Notes: a model not told the origin generated them from the sequence alone. A DNA stretch of 64,000 nucleotides from Pontibacter deserti (GCF_023630255.1 NZ_JALPRS010000001.1:2654986-2718985), one strand, 5' to 3'. Shown: positions 19,849 through 28,882, counted from the stretch's first letter. A program made the numbers and translations.

Positions 19849-19935
19849 AACACACGAAAAACTATAAACGAAAATTAAGCTGTAGCATAAAGCTGTGGCA
19901 ATAACTATAACTTATACTTAATCAAAATAATAGCT

Positions 19936-20943
19936 ATGAGGATAATTATACCTATGGCCGGAATGGGCAAGCGTATGCGCCCACATACTTTAACTGTTCC
20001 TAAACCACTTATACCTATTGCGGGTAAGCCAATTGTGCAGCGCCTTGTAGAAGACATTGCCAAAGTTTGCCACGAGCCTATTGAGGAGGTGGCTTTCATT
20101 ATCGGCCATTTTGGCGAGGCTGTTGAGAATGACCTGAAAAGTATAGCTCAACAGATTGGCGCCAAAGGAACTATAGTTTACCAGGAAGAAGCCCTGGGAA
20201 CTGCGCACGCCATTATGTGTGCCAAAGAGTCGCTGGACAGCAAAGTAGTAGTAGCTTTTGCAGATACACTTTTCAAAGCTGATTTTAAACTGGACACCAA
20301 TTCAGATGGAACGATCTGGGTGCAGCGCGTGGAAGACCCACGTGCATTTGGTGTAGTTAAACTGAATGAGAGCGGCGAGATCACAGACTTCATAGAAAAA
20401 CCACAGGAGTTTGTTTCTGATATGGCCATTATCGGGATCTACTATTTCCGTGACGGTGCTTACCTGCGCAGCGAACTGCAGTACCTGTTGGATAACAACA
20501 TCATGGACAAAGGCGAGTACCAGTTAACAAACGCCCTAGAGAACATGAAGAACAAAGGCACCAGGTTTATACCTGCTGTTATCTCTGAGTGGTTAGATTG
20601 CGGAAATAAAAACGCAACTGTTTATACTAATCAACGCTATTTAGAGTATATAAAGAATGAGCAGGGCCTGGTAGCTTCTACAGCTAAATTGGTTAACTCA
20701 GTGGTTATTCCGCCGGTATATATAGGAGAGAATGTAGTGATAGAAAATTCTGTAGTGGGACCGCATGCATCTATCGGCAACAACAGCAGTTTAACTAACT
20801 CCATCGTAAGCAACTCCATTGTACAGGAGAGTACTTCGATCAAAAACGGGAACATAACAAACTCAATGCTGGGCAATTTTGTTTCCTATGAAAGAAGCCA
20901 GTCGGACCTGAGCCTTGGCGACTACAATACGCTTTTAGAATAG
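19936..20943 (+). CDS. Sugar-phosphate nucleotidyltransferase
   Basis: A 335-residue enzyme that joins a sugar 1-phosphate to a nucleotide to make an NDP-sugar. The N-terminal domain has the pyrophosphorylase signature MAGMGKRMRPHTLTVPKP (residues 7-24) and the metal-binding FADTLF near residue 109. Residues about 250-315 form a left-handed beta-helix (NSVVIPPVYIGENVVIENS and following hexapeptides), as in GlmU-like or GDP-mannose-type enzymes. The sugar cannot be assigned. The TPR gene follows seven bases after its stop. Confidence 0.88.
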   Translation: MRIIIPMAGMGKRMRPHTLTVPKPLIPIAGKPIVQRLVEDIAKVCHEPIEEVAFIIGHFGEAVENDLKSIAQQIGAKGTIVYQEEALGTAHAIMCAKESLDSKVVVAFADTLFKADFKLDTNSDGTIWVQRVEDPRAFGVVKLNESGEITDFIEKPQEFVSDMAIIGIYYFRDGAYLRSELQYLLDNNIMDKGEYQLTNALENMKNKGTRFIPAVISEWLDCGNKNATVYTNQRYLEYIKNEQGLVASTAKLVNSVVIPPVYIGENVVIENSVVGPHASIGNNSSLTNSIVSNSIVQESTSIKNGNITNSMLGNFVSYERSQSDLSLGDYNTLLE

Positions 20944-20950
20944 GATTAAT

Positions 20951-22714
20951 ATGAAATCACAGTTCAGAAACATCGTTCTGGTTACGTGCTGCATCGCTTT
21001 TATGGCGACCGGTGCTGCCAATGCCCAACTGGGTAAAAAGAAAGGCAAAGCACAGCAGGCTACTCCGGCAGAGGTTACGGCACCAGCCCAGCCTTCGGAG
21101 CAGGAGCAGCTAATAAGCGAGTCGTTGTTTCTGGATGGAGTAAAACATTTTATGCTGGAGGACTACGACAAAGCCCTCCAGCTTTTTCAGAAAGCCTATA
21201 CCCTGACGCCGGATAATGCAGCCATAAACTATAAGCTGGCTGAGACTTACATGGTGCTCAAGAACCCGAAAGCAGCCACTCCGTTTGCACAAGCGGCTAT
21301 TACAAAAGAACCCAAAAACGCATATTATTATTTACTGCTGGCCCAACTGCACACCGAGCAGAAACAGTTTACCGAAGCCGCACAGGCCTACAATGACCTG
21401 ATGCGTAATGTACCGGACTCTGATCAATACCTTTTCCAGTTAGCTGATTTATACTTATCTCAATCAAAATATAGTGATGCACTTAAGACTTATGATCGTA
21501 TTGAGAAAAAGTTTGGTTCGATGGAGCAGCTCAGTGTAAACCGTCAACAGATTTATCTTCGTCAGAAAAACGTACCCAAAGCCATTGAAGAAGGTGAAAA
21601 ACTATTGGCTGGCAACCCGAGCGATGTCCGCTACTTTCTGGCACAAGCCGAACTATACAATGCCAACCAGCAAACCGATAAAGCTATAGTTACCTTGCAA
21701 AAGGCGCTGCGTATGGAGCCAAACAATCCATTTGCACACCTGATGCTCTCAGACCTGCACCGCCAGAAAGGTGAGCGCGAGCAATCTGAAAAAGAAATTA
21801 AACTGGCCTTTGCCAGCCCTGAACTGGATATTGATACCAAAGTCCGTATCCTGGTTGATCTTATCCGGCAGCTGCCAAACCGCGAGATAGAAGATGTATC
21901 GCTGGAACTGGTTGACCTGACCATACAGAGCCACCCGGAAGAGGCCAAAGCTTATGCCGTAGCCGGCGACCTGCAAACCATAGTTGGTAAAAAAGCGGAT
22001 GCCCGTAACAACTATCTGAAAGCTGTAAAACTGGATGATTCACACTTCAAGATATGGCAGCAGATCGTGTTGCTGGATGCAGAACTGAATGAATCAGCAG
22101 CATTGGTAAAACATTCGGAGCAGGCGTTGGAGCTTTTCCCGAACCAGGCAATTTTCTGGTTCTACAACGGCACAGGCCATCTTATTGAAAAGAATTACGA
22201 CAAAGCTGTAAAATCGCTGGAACATGGCAAGCGCCTATCGGTGGCTGAGCCCGATCTGGTAGCCCAGTTTAATATGCAGTTAGGTGATGGCTATAATTCA
22301 TTGAAAGACTATAAAAGATCAAACGAGTCGTACGAGGCAGTATTGGAACACGATGCTGATAACGAACACGTACTGAACAACTATAGTTACTTCCTTTCTG
22401 TCAGAAACGAAAACCTGACAAAAGCAAAAGAAATGGCATCACGCCTGGTTCAGAAATTCCCTAATAACCCTACATACCTAGATACTTATGCCTGGGTGCT
22501 TTACAAGTCCGGCGACTATAAAAATGCGCTGAAGTACCTGGAGCAGGCTGTAGCCCTTTCGGATGATGCCACTATTGTAGAGCATTATGGGGATGTGCTT
22601 TTCAAACTTGGCAAAAAAGACGAGGCCATTGCCCAGTGGCAGCGTGCCAAACTGAAAGGTGAAGCTTCGGCTTTCATCGATAAAAAGATAAAAGACAAAA
22701 AGCTTTATGAATAA
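20951..22714 (+). CDS. Secreted TPR-repeat protein
   Basis: A 587-residue protein with a signal peptide (cleavage after ANA-Q, about residue 25), a short Ala/Pro/Gln linker and TPR repeats filling about residues 50-575. It is likely a periplasmic scaffold. Its gene overlaps the DUF4292 lipoprotein gene by eight bases, so the two are probably translated together. The order nucleotidyltransferase, TPR protein, DUF4292 lipoprotein and M23-like protein is a familiar Bacteroidota arrangement. A role in envelope assembly is inferred from that context. Confidence 0.85.
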   Translation: MKSQFRNIVLVTCCIAFMATGAANAQLGKKKGKAQQATPAEVTAPAQPSEQEQLISESLFLDGVKHFMLEDYDKALQLFQKAYTLTPDNAAINYKLAETYMVLKNPKAATPFAQAAITKEPKNAYYYLLLAQLHTEQKQFTEAAQAYNDLMRNVPDSDQYLFQLADLYLSQSKYSDALKTYDRIEKKFGSMEQLSVNRQQIYLRQKNVPKAIEEGEKLLAGNPSDVRYFLAQAELYNANQQTDKAIVTLQKALRMEPNNPFAHLMLSDLHRQKGEREQSEKEIKLAFASPELDIDTKVRILVDLIRQLPNREIEDVSLELVDLTIQSHPEEAKAYAVAGDLQTIVGKKADARNNYLKAVKLDDSHFKIWQQIVLLDAELNESAALVKHSEQALELFPNQAIFWFYNGTGHLIEKNYDKAVKSLEHGKRLSVAEPDLVAQFNMQLGDGYNSLKDYKRSNESYEAVLEHDADNEHVLNNYSYFLSVRNENLTKAKEMASRLVQKFPNNPTYLDTYAWVLYKSGDYKNALKYLEQAVALSDDATIVEHYGDVLFKLGKKDEAIAQWQRAKLKGEASAFIDKKIKDKKLYE

Positions 22715-23450
22715 GATTCTTCTGTATGGCCTGCTAAGTATAGCTATACTTTCGGGTTGCAAGAAAGAAGTAGTACCAGCTGCTGCCGAAACTGTTACCG
22801 AAACCGTTGGACGCGTATCGGTTAAAAATATTGAATTTAATTACCTGACTGCCAAAGGCCAGCTTAAACTGGAAGATAAAGGCGAAACCACCAGCTCCGG
22901 CTATACACTCCGTATTAAAAAAGACAGCGTGATCTGGGTATCGGTGCAGCCAGGTTTGGGTATAGAAGCTGCCCGCTTGAAAGTAACACAAGACTCTGTT
23001 CACCTGATCAACCGCATACACAAAGAGTACCTGGCAACCGATTATAGTTTCCTGAGCGACAAGTTTCAGGTAAACATGAACTATGAAGTGCTGCAGGCTA
23101 TACTTTTAGGCAACTATCAGGCACAGGGCCAGGAAAAAGTAATGGACGCTGACCAGTTACAACACATCCAGCAGCTGCGCACCAACCTGCTCTTCGATTA
23201 CTTTGTAGGTCGCGATAGCCAGAAATTGCAGCAACTGAATGTAAAAGACCAGCAGACACAAAACACCATTATTGTAAAGTATAACAACTTTCAGGAAGTG
23301 GGCCAGGTAGCGTTTGCACACGAAATGGCAGCTGAAGTACAACAGAAAGGTATAGCATCTACGTTCACGCTGAACCATACCAAAGTAACTACTACCGACG
23401 AAATCCTCACTTTCCCTTTCGCTGTTCCATCTGACTACAAGAGGCTATAA
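22707..23450 (+). CDS. DUF4292 lipoprotein
   Basis: A 247-residue protein with a lipoprotein signal (Cys18 in ILSGC). The body resembles the DUF4292 family, which has an LolA/LolB-like beta half-barrel: VSVKNIEFNYLTAKGQLKLEDKG, DSVIWVSVQPGLGIEAARL and EYLATDYSFLSDKFQVNMNYEVLQAILLGN. A lipid- or lipoprotein-handling role in the periplasm is inferred from this fold. It overlaps the TPR gene and is followed 82 bases later by the EnvC-like gene. Confidence 0.82.
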   Translation: MNKILLYGLLSIAILSGCKKEVVPAAAETVTETVGRVSVKNIEFNYLTAKGQLKLEDKGETTSSGYTLRIKKDSVIWVSVQPGLGIEAARLKVTQDSVHLINRIHKEYLATDYSFLSDKFQVNMNYEVLQAILLGNYQAQGQEKVMDADQLQHIQQLRTNLLFDYFVGRDSQKLQQLNVKDQQTQNTIIVKYNNFQEVGQVAFAHEMAAEVQQKGIASTFTLNHTKVTTTDEILTFPFAVPSDYKRL

Positions 23451-23471
23451 ATTAATAAATTGCCGGGGCTA

Positions 23472-23503
23472 TTGGCACTTGGCATATAGTTTTGCCATAT
23501 TTG
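23472..23503 (+). promoter_or_regulatory. Candidate promoter of the EnvC-like gene
   Basis: TTG (23472-23474), a 21-base spacer and CATATTTG (23496-23503, 7 of 8 to TAnnTTTG). An exact TAGTTTTG lies at 23487-23494 with a 24-base spacer to TTG at 23460. One of these pairs probably drives the downstream gene. Confidence 0.45.
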
Positions 23504-23532
23504 TAAATTCAGAGCAGAGAATCCCATAGTTC

Positions 23533-24768
23533 ATGAAGGCCCTTTACAAATTAGTCCTTCTCTTGCTTATAGTTGTGACTCCTTTCGTTGCCGATGCGCA
23601 GAAAAAGAAATCGAAAGCACAACTGGAGCGGGAAAAGAAGGAAAACCTTACCCGTATTAAAGAAGCAAGTCGCATCCTGAAGCAAACAAAAGCGCAGAAG
23701 GAAGCCAGTATTGGTCAGCTAAACGCTATCAAAGAAAAAATTACTGTTCAGAGAGGCGTCATCAGTAATATCTCCCGCGAGATCAATTACATTGAATCAG
23801 ATGTAGAAGAAACTGAAGGTATAGTTGGTGCTTTGCAGTCTGACCTGGAAAAACTGAAAGCAGAATATGCGGATATGATCTATGCTGCATCTAAAACATC
23901 CAGCAACTACAATAAATTAATGTTCCTGTTTGCCTCCGATAACTTTAACCAGTTGGTGATGCGCATGCGCTACCTGCAACAATACTCAGAAGCACGCCAG
24001 AAACAGGTAGAACAAATTAATAAGGTACAGTCTGCTTTAACCGGGCAATTAACTATACTGGAGCAAAAGAAGCGTGAAAAGAAGAACCTGCTAACGATAC
24101 AGCTCACTGAGACCAAGAACCTGCAGACACTTAAAACGCAGCAGGATAGTGTTATAAGCCGACTTAGCAAACAGGAGCAAAACCTGCAACAGGAAGTAGC
24201 GCAGCGCCAGCAGTCGGTTAAAAAGCTTGAGAGATTAATTGCAGATATTGTACGCGAAGAAATTGCGCGTGCAGCCCGCGCCGCCCGTGCAGCAGGCACT
24301 AAAACAAGCGGTAGCACAAATAAAGTAACGCTTACACCTGAGACGGCTCTTATTTCTTCGTCTTTTGCAGGTAACAAAGGCAGATTGGCATGGCCAGTAG
24401 AGCGAGGCTTTATATCGCAGCGTTTTGGCCGCCATAACCACCCGGTTCTGAAAGGTGTTGTAGTAGAGAACCGTGGTATTGATATCCAGACGTCGCAGGG
24501 AGCAACGGCACGTGCCATATTTGAAGGAAAAGTTGTTACCGTAGCCAGTGTACCAGGTATGAACAATATTGTAATGGTGCAGCATGGCGAATACTTTACA
24601 GTATATGCCAAACTTAAAACCGTAAGCGTACAAACCGGCCAGGTAGTAAAACTGAAACAAAGTATAGGTACAGTCTACACCAACTCTGATGGCACAACCG
24701 AACTGCAGTTCCAGGTATGGAAAAACAGCTCAACGCTAAACCCCCAAACCTGGATCAGCCCTAAGTAA
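23533..24768 (+). CDS. EnvC-like murein hydrolase activator with degenerate LytM domain
   Basis: A 411-residue protein with a signal peptide (cleavage after ADA-Q, about residue 22), long coiled coils (about 25-110 and 150-250) and a C-terminal LytM/M23 domain (about 290-405). The zinc site of active M23 enzymes is not kept: the HxxxD motif reads NRGID, the tyrosine segment reads TVYAKL instead of TxYAHL, and the final HxH reads LQFQ. This matches the EnvC/NlpD type, which activates amidases rather than cutting peptidoglycan itself. It ends before a long hairpin terminator. Confidence 0.88.
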   Translation: MKALYKLVLLLLIVVTPFVADAQKKKSKAQLEREKKENLTRIKEASRILKQTKAQKEASIGQLNAIKEKITVQRGVISNISREINYIESDVEETEGIVGALQSDLEKLKAEYADMIYAASKTSSNYNKLMFLFASDNFNQLVMRMRYLQQYSEARQKQVEQINKVQSALTGQLTILEQKKREKKNLLTIQLTETKNLQTLKTQQDSVISRLSKQEQNLQQEVAQRQQSVKKLERLIADIVREEIARAARAARAAGTKTSGSTNKVTLTPETALISSSFAGNKGRLAWPVERGFISQRFGRHNHPVLKGVVVENRGIDIQTSQGATARAIFEGKVVTVASVPGMNNIVMVQHGEYFTVYAKLKTVSVQTGQVVKLKQSIGTVYTNSDGTTELQFQVWKNSSTLNPQTWISPK

Positions 24769-24771
24769 CGA

Positions 24772-24830
24772 AATTATAAAAGCAAAAGCCGCAGCTATAA
24801 AGTATAGCTGCGGCTTTTGCTTTTATAATT
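24772..24830. terminator. Very long perfect hairpin terminator after the EnvC-like gene
   Basis: A perfect 28-base stem (24772-24799 and 24803-24830) closes a three-base loop. The GC core is GCAAAAGCCGCAGC / GCTGCGGCTTTTGC with AT-rich outer arms, so the plus strand ends in a T-rich tail. It lies three bases past the stop codon. The loop region reads CTATAAAGTATAG, the word family discussed in the findings. Confidence 0.9.
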
Positions 24831-24860
24831 ATATTATCTTTTCGGGAACAGGCCTAAAAT

Positions 24861-24886
24861 AAAAAAACACCCTACAGTGCAGGGTG
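24861..24886 (-). terminator. Orphan minus-strand intrinsic terminator
   Basis: CACCCT (24868-24873) and AGGGTG (24881-24886) form the stem. On the minus strand the second arm is followed by seven T (plus-strand A-run 24861-24867). No coding sequence lies upstream of it on the minus strand, so it may end an unrecognised small RNA or antisense transcript. Confidence 0.6.
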
Positions 24887-25369
24887 CCTTTCCAAGCTAT
24901 GAAAACAAACTTAATTTTATATATCTAAGCCGAAATAAGATAAATCTTAAAACTGCCAGAAATACCATACGAAGATACTACTTACACCATACTTCTGCAA
25001 GTCTGCCCATCAACTCTTTTCAGTATTTATACCTGATAACCAAGTTTATGAAACTAACCGGAGCCTTTTTATAAGGCGATCAGTACAGAAAGCATCTTAA
25101 CAAAAATTTATACTTCAATTGGAGTGCCAGAAAACCCGAAATTGGTTAACTACCTGACTAGTAATAACAATATACGGAAACTGAAATATTAAGATTCCCA
25201 AATAAGGAAAATATTTTACCGATATGGGAAAAATATACTTCTAACTTCACTTAAAATACTAAAACACAGTGTGAAAAAAATTTTCAAAAAAAATTTAATC
25301 TCCTGTACATCAGCCCGGCAGCTGCTCTCAACTATACAATCCACTGCCAGAATAAACTAATATGCTTTG
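24887..25369. other. AT-rich non-coding region before tatA
   Basis: About 480 bases without a convincing gene in any frame. No tRNA cloverleaf was found. It contains several A/T runs (25273-25300) and lies between the minus-strand terminator and the tatA promoter. It is the natural place for the small RNA implied by that terminator. Confidence 0.5.
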
Positions 25370-25404
25370 TTGTGAGTTTATTTAAAATATAACCTTTAAT
25401 TTTG
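25370..25404 (+). promoter_or_regulatory. Candidate promoter of the tatA-tatA-gatA unit
   Basis: TAATTTTG (25397-25404) matches TAnnTTTG exactly. TTG at 25370-25372 is 24 bases upstream, slightly longer than usual. The transcript would start about 20 bases before the ATG at 25432. Confidence 0.5.
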
Positions 25405-25431
25405 TGGGAATTTATCTTAAAATCTAATACT

Positions 25432-25644
25432 ATGAGTATTACAAACATTTTTTGCTTTTGGGGAGGCCTTGGCGGAACAGAAGTTGTGCTTATCCTGGTA
25501 GCTATCTTATTGTTCTTTGGTGCTAAAAGAATCCCTGAATTAGCACGTGGTCTTGGTAAGGGTATCCGCGAATTTAAGGATGCGACCAAAGAGATTAAGA
25601 ATGATGTGGAAAGTTCGGTAAAAGACGAACCGCAGAAGCAATAA
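25432..25644 (+). CDS. tatA: Twin-arginine translocase subunit TatA (copy 1)
   Basis: A 70-residue protein: a short N-terminal TM helix (GTEVVLILVAILLFFGAKRIPELARGLGKGIREFKDA), the FGAKRIPELAR hinge and an amphipathic helix with a charged tail. TatA oligomers form the pore of the Tat export system, which moves folded proteins. The ATG at 25432 is chosen over an in-frame GTG at 25402, which overlaps the promoter. A second tatA follows 17 bases later; no tatC is in the window. Confidence 0.92.
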   Translation: MSITNIFCFWGGLGGTEVVLILVAILLFFGAKRIPELARGLGKGIREFKDATKEIKNDVESSVKDEPQKQ

Positions 25645-25661
25645 AACTAACCTTTTAAGCT

Positions 25662-25880
25662 ATGTGCTTAGGTACAATTTTCCTTTTCCTGGGCGACCTG
25701 GGCGGAGGAGAGATGATGGTCATCATGACTGCCATCTTATTATTGTTTGGTGCAGACAAGATTCCGGGTATGGCACGCGGCCTTGGTCGTGGTATCCGAG
25801 AGTTTAAAGATGCGACCAACGAAATCAAACACGAACTGGAACGTTCTATCGAGGACGATAACAAACCTAAAAAAGTTTGA
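25662..25880 (+). CDS. tatA: Twin-arginine translocase subunit TatA (copy 2)
   Basis: A 72-residue paralogue of the preceding gene with the same plan: a TM helix (MMVIMTAILLLFGADKIPG), then ARGLGRGIREFKDATNEIKHELE. It differs by GADKIPGMAR in place of GAKRIPELAR and by a more acidic tail. The N-terminus before the helix contains a Gly-rich GDLGGGEMM. Its stop codon overlaps the start of gatA (TTGA). Confidence 0.9.
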   Translation: MCLGTIFLFLGDLGGGEMMVIMTAILLLFGADKIPGMARGLGRGIREFKDATNEIKHELERSIEDDNKPKKV

Positions 25881-27313
25881 GACCATACAACTCCCTACGC
25901 GACATCCGCACTGATATTGCCAACGGGCAGGTTACGTGCAAACAATTAGTAGCGCATTATCTCCAAAACATTAAGGAGAAGGCCGCTCTTAATGCCTTTT
26001 TAGAAGTATTTGAAGAAGAAGCCCTGACACAGGCTGATGCCATTGACCAGAAATTGGCTAATGGTACAGCGGGTAAACTGGCCGGTATGGTAATTGGCGT
26101 GAAAGACGTTATTGCCTATAAAGGTCATGGCCTGCAGGCTTCCAGCCAGATTCTGGATGGGTTTGAATCGCTGTATACTGCCACTGCTTTAGAGCGCCTT
26201 ATAGCTGAGGACGCTATTATTATAGGCCGGCAGAACTGCGATGAGTTTGCAATGGGAGCATCAAATGAAAACTCATCTTTCGGACCAGTTCTGAACGCCG
26301 ATGACACTACTCGTGTACCGGGTGGTTCTTCAGGTGGTTCTGCGGTATCAGTGCAGGCTGATATGTGCCTGGCTGCTATTGGTTCTGATACCGGTGGTTC
26401 TGTACGCCAGCCTGCTTCGTTTTGCGGAGTGGTTGGGTTAAAGCCTACCTATTCCCGTATTTCCCGCTATGGCCTTATCGCCTATGCTTCTTCTTTCGAC
26501 CAGATTGGTTTATTTACAAAAAGCGTAGAAGATGCTGCCTTGTTGCTGGAAGTAATGGCCGGACCAGATGAGTATGACAGTACTGCCAGCCACCAGCCGG
26601 TTCCAAACTACAGCACCCTACTGCAGTCTGATAAAAAGTATAAGATCGGTTACATCCGCGACTGCTTCGAGAGCGAAGGCCTTGACACAGAGGTAAAAGA
26701 AAGTATACTTGGTGTAAAAGACATGCTGCAGAACGAGGGTCACCAGGTTGAAGCAGTAGAATTCCCATACCTGGACTACATGGTGCCGACCTACTATATT
26801 TTAACTACAGCCGAAGCCAGCTCAAACCTGGGTCGCTACGATGGTGTAAAATATGGTTACCGTAGTCCCAATATCTCTGACCTTACATCGTTGTACAAAA
26901 AAACCAGATCCGAAGGTTTTGGTAAAGAAGTACAGCGCCGTATCATGCTGGGCACTTTCGTTCTTAGCGCAGACTATTATGATGCGTATTACACAAAGGC
27001 TCAGAAAGTTAGAAGGCTGATAAAGGAGAAGACCGATGAATTGCTTCAGAAGTATGATTTCCTTATATTGCCTACAGCTCCGACTACAGCCTTTAAAATC
27101 GGGGAGAATACAGCTAATCCGTTAGCAATGTATCTGGCTGATATTTTTACAGTGCAAGCTTCTTTGGCTGGTGTTCCGGCAATTTCTATTCCGGTTAGCC
27201 GCGACACCAACGGCCTTTCCATCGGGTTACAATTAATGACCCGCTCATTCGATGAGGCAGCTTTGCTGGCTTTCTCGAATTACATACTGGATAAGATTCC
27301 CGTTGAAGCATAG
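25877..27313 (+). CDS. gatA: Asp-tRNA(Asn)/Glu-tRNA(Gln) amidotransferase subunit A
   Basis: GatA releases ammonia from glutamine, which GatB uses to convert mischarged Glu-tRNA(Gln) or Asp-tRNA(Asn). The protein has 478 residues. The amidase-signature triad is intact: Lys76 (GVKDVI), cis-Ser151 (GGSSGGSA) and nucleophile Ser175 (DTGGSVRQPA). Translation appears to start at TTG 25877, overlapping the tatA stop by four bases; this start gives the usual beginning RPYNSLRDIRTDIANG. Coupling to tatA translation is likely. Confidence 0.96.
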   Translation: MRPYNSLRDIRTDIANGQVTCKQLVAHYLQNIKEKAALNAFLEVFEEEALTQADAIDQKLANGTAGKLAGMVIGVKDVIAYKGHGLQASSQILDGFESLYTATALERLIAEDAIIIGRQNCDEFAMGASNENSSFGPVLNADDTTRVPGGSSGGSAVSVQADMCLAAIGSDTGGSVRQPASFCGVVGLKPTYSRISRYGLIAYASSFDQIGLFTKSVEDAALLLEVMAGPDEYDSTASHQPVPNYSTLLQSDKKYKIGYIRDCFESEGLDTEVKESILGVKDMLQNEGHQVEAVEFPYLDYMVPTYYILTTAEASSNLGRYDGVKYGYRSPNISDLTSLYKKTRSEGFGKEVQRRIMLGTFVLSADYYDAYYTKAQKVRRLIKEKTDELLQKYDFLILPTAPTTAFKIGENTANPLAMYLADIFTVQASLAGVPAISIPVSRDTNGLSIGLQLMTRSFDEAALLAFSNYILDKIPVEA

Positions 27314-27320
27314 TTAATTT

Positions 27321-28862
27321 ATGACATATTCTAAACTCTTTACCGTAGTTGCGGCTATAGTTGGCGGCATCTGGGCAACCTATGCTCAGGCAAAACCAGC
27401 CGGTCTCAAGTATGAAATCACCGCTTTGGGTGATACAGTCTTAGGCCCTTTGGGTGATACTACTCAGTTGACGCCTGAAGAACTGGCGCTGCTGGTGGAG
27501 TATATCCCAAATGAGCCTAATGATGTGATCCAGGACAGGCTGAGTTGTATAGAGTCAGAGATACCACTTACATTTAATCCATTTGTAAGAAGCTTCATCG
27601 ATTATTTCACCATCCGCAACCGCAAGTATACACGCACCATGATCTCGCGCGAAAATGTATACTTCCCACTTTTTGAGAAATACCTTAAGAAGTATAACAT
27701 GCCGGATGAGATGAAATACCTGGCTATAGTTGAGTCTGGCCTTAATCCTAAAGCGGCCTCCTGGGCAAAAGCAGTTGGTTTATGGCAGTTCATACCTGAT
27801 ACGGGCAGGGAATACGGTTTGGACCAGAACAACTTTATAGATGAGCGCATGGACCCGGAAAAAGCGACAGATGCAGCTTGCCGTTTCTTACGCCGTCTTC
27901 ACAAAACTTATGGCGACTGGGAACTGGCTATGGCTGCTTATAACTGTGGTCCAGGCAACGTGAATAAAGCAATTCGCAGAGCGGGCGGTGGTAAAAAATC
28001 ATTCTGGGAAATCTTCCCTTACCTGCCTAAAGAAACGCGCAGTTACGTACCGTCTATGACGGCGGTAATCTATGCCATGAATTATGCACCGCAGCACAAC
28101 ATCTTCTCAGATTCAATACTTTATGTACAGGATGTTGAGACGTTAACGATAAACCAGGCAGTAGACCTGGAGCAACTGGCAGAAGAACTCCACATTGATT
28201 CTAAGACCCTGCTGGCGCTAAACCCCGAAATCAGGAAAAAAGTATTGCCGGCAAGCACCCGCAACTATAAATTGCGTGTACCTGCTGACAGAGCTCAGTT
28301 ATTGGCATCTGCTGAAAATGTAAGCTGTATGATAGCGGCAGCTACTCCTGTGGCTCCAAAACCAAAACCAGAGCCAATACAGGAACGTGAGCCAGCTAAA
28401 GCTCCTGTTCTGCTGGCCTCCAGCACTACTCCTGCTGCTACCACACAAGTCGACAGCACCGAAAAGATGTTTTATACAGTTAAACGTGGCGACAATCTTT
28501 CAACGATAGCAACAAAGCATAATGTAACGGTAGAGCAACTGAAAGAATGGAATAACCTGCGCAGGTCAACTATAGTTTCTAACCAGAAACTAACTGTTTA
28601 TCAACCGAAAGCTACTGAAGCTATTGCGATGGCTACGCCAGAAGATGAAGCAGAGACGAAAACCACAGTTGCTAAGAAATCAACCAAACCAGCACTTAAG
28701 GTTTCAGAAAAACAGCAGGAAATCATACATCATGTGCAGCCAGGCGATACACTGTGGAATATATCGCAGAAGTATAACGGCATAAGCGTAGAGCAGATTA
28801 AGAAACTGAACAAATTAAAGTCAAACGAGATTAAGCCAGGACAAAAACTTATACTTGGCTAA
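27321..28862 (+). CDS. MltD-like lytic transglycosylase with two LysM domains
   Basis: A 513-residue protein with an N-terminal signal or anchor (to about residue 25) and a Slt-type domain at about 110-225. Its catalytic residue is Glu138 in AIVESGLNP, with the supporting GLWQFIPDTGREYGL and AMAAYNCGPGNVNKAI motifs. A Pro/Ala linker and two C-terminal LysM peptidoglycan-binding domains (about 386-429 and 469-512) follow. It cuts the glycan strand of peptidoglycan with formation of 1,6-anhydro ends. It follows gatA after seven bases and ends in a terminator. Confidence 0.93.
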   Translation: MTYSKLFTVVAAIVGGIWATYAQAKPAGLKYEITALGDTVLGPLGDTTQLTPEELALLVEYIPNEPNDVIQDRLSCIESEIPLTFNPFVRSFIDYFTIRNRKYTRTMISRENVYFPLFEKYLKKYNMPDEMKYLAIVESGLNPKAASWAKAVGLWQFIPDTGREYGLDQNNFIDERMDPEKATDAACRFLRRLHKTYGDWELAMAAYNCGPGNVNKAIRRAGGGKKSFWEIFPYLPKETRSYVPSMTAVIYAMNYAPQHNIFSDSILYVQDVETLTINQAVDLEQLAEELHIDSKTLLALNPEIRKKVLPASTRNYKLRVPADRAQLLASAENVSCMIAAATPVAPKPKPEPIQEREPAKAPVLLASSTTPAATTQVDSTEKMFYTVKRGDNLSTIATKHNVTVEQLKEWNNLRRSTIVSNQKLTVYQPKATEAIAMATPEDEAETKTTVAKKSTKPALKVSEKQQEIIHHVQPGDTLWNISQKYNGISVEQIKKLNKLKSNEIKPGQKLILG

Positions 28863-28882
28863 CCCGAACAGGCTCAGATATC

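Noticed and set aside
24877..25074. Plus-strand open frame of 65 codons before tatA
   Set aside because: It begins inside the orphan terminator hairpin and has no recognisable motif or start signal.
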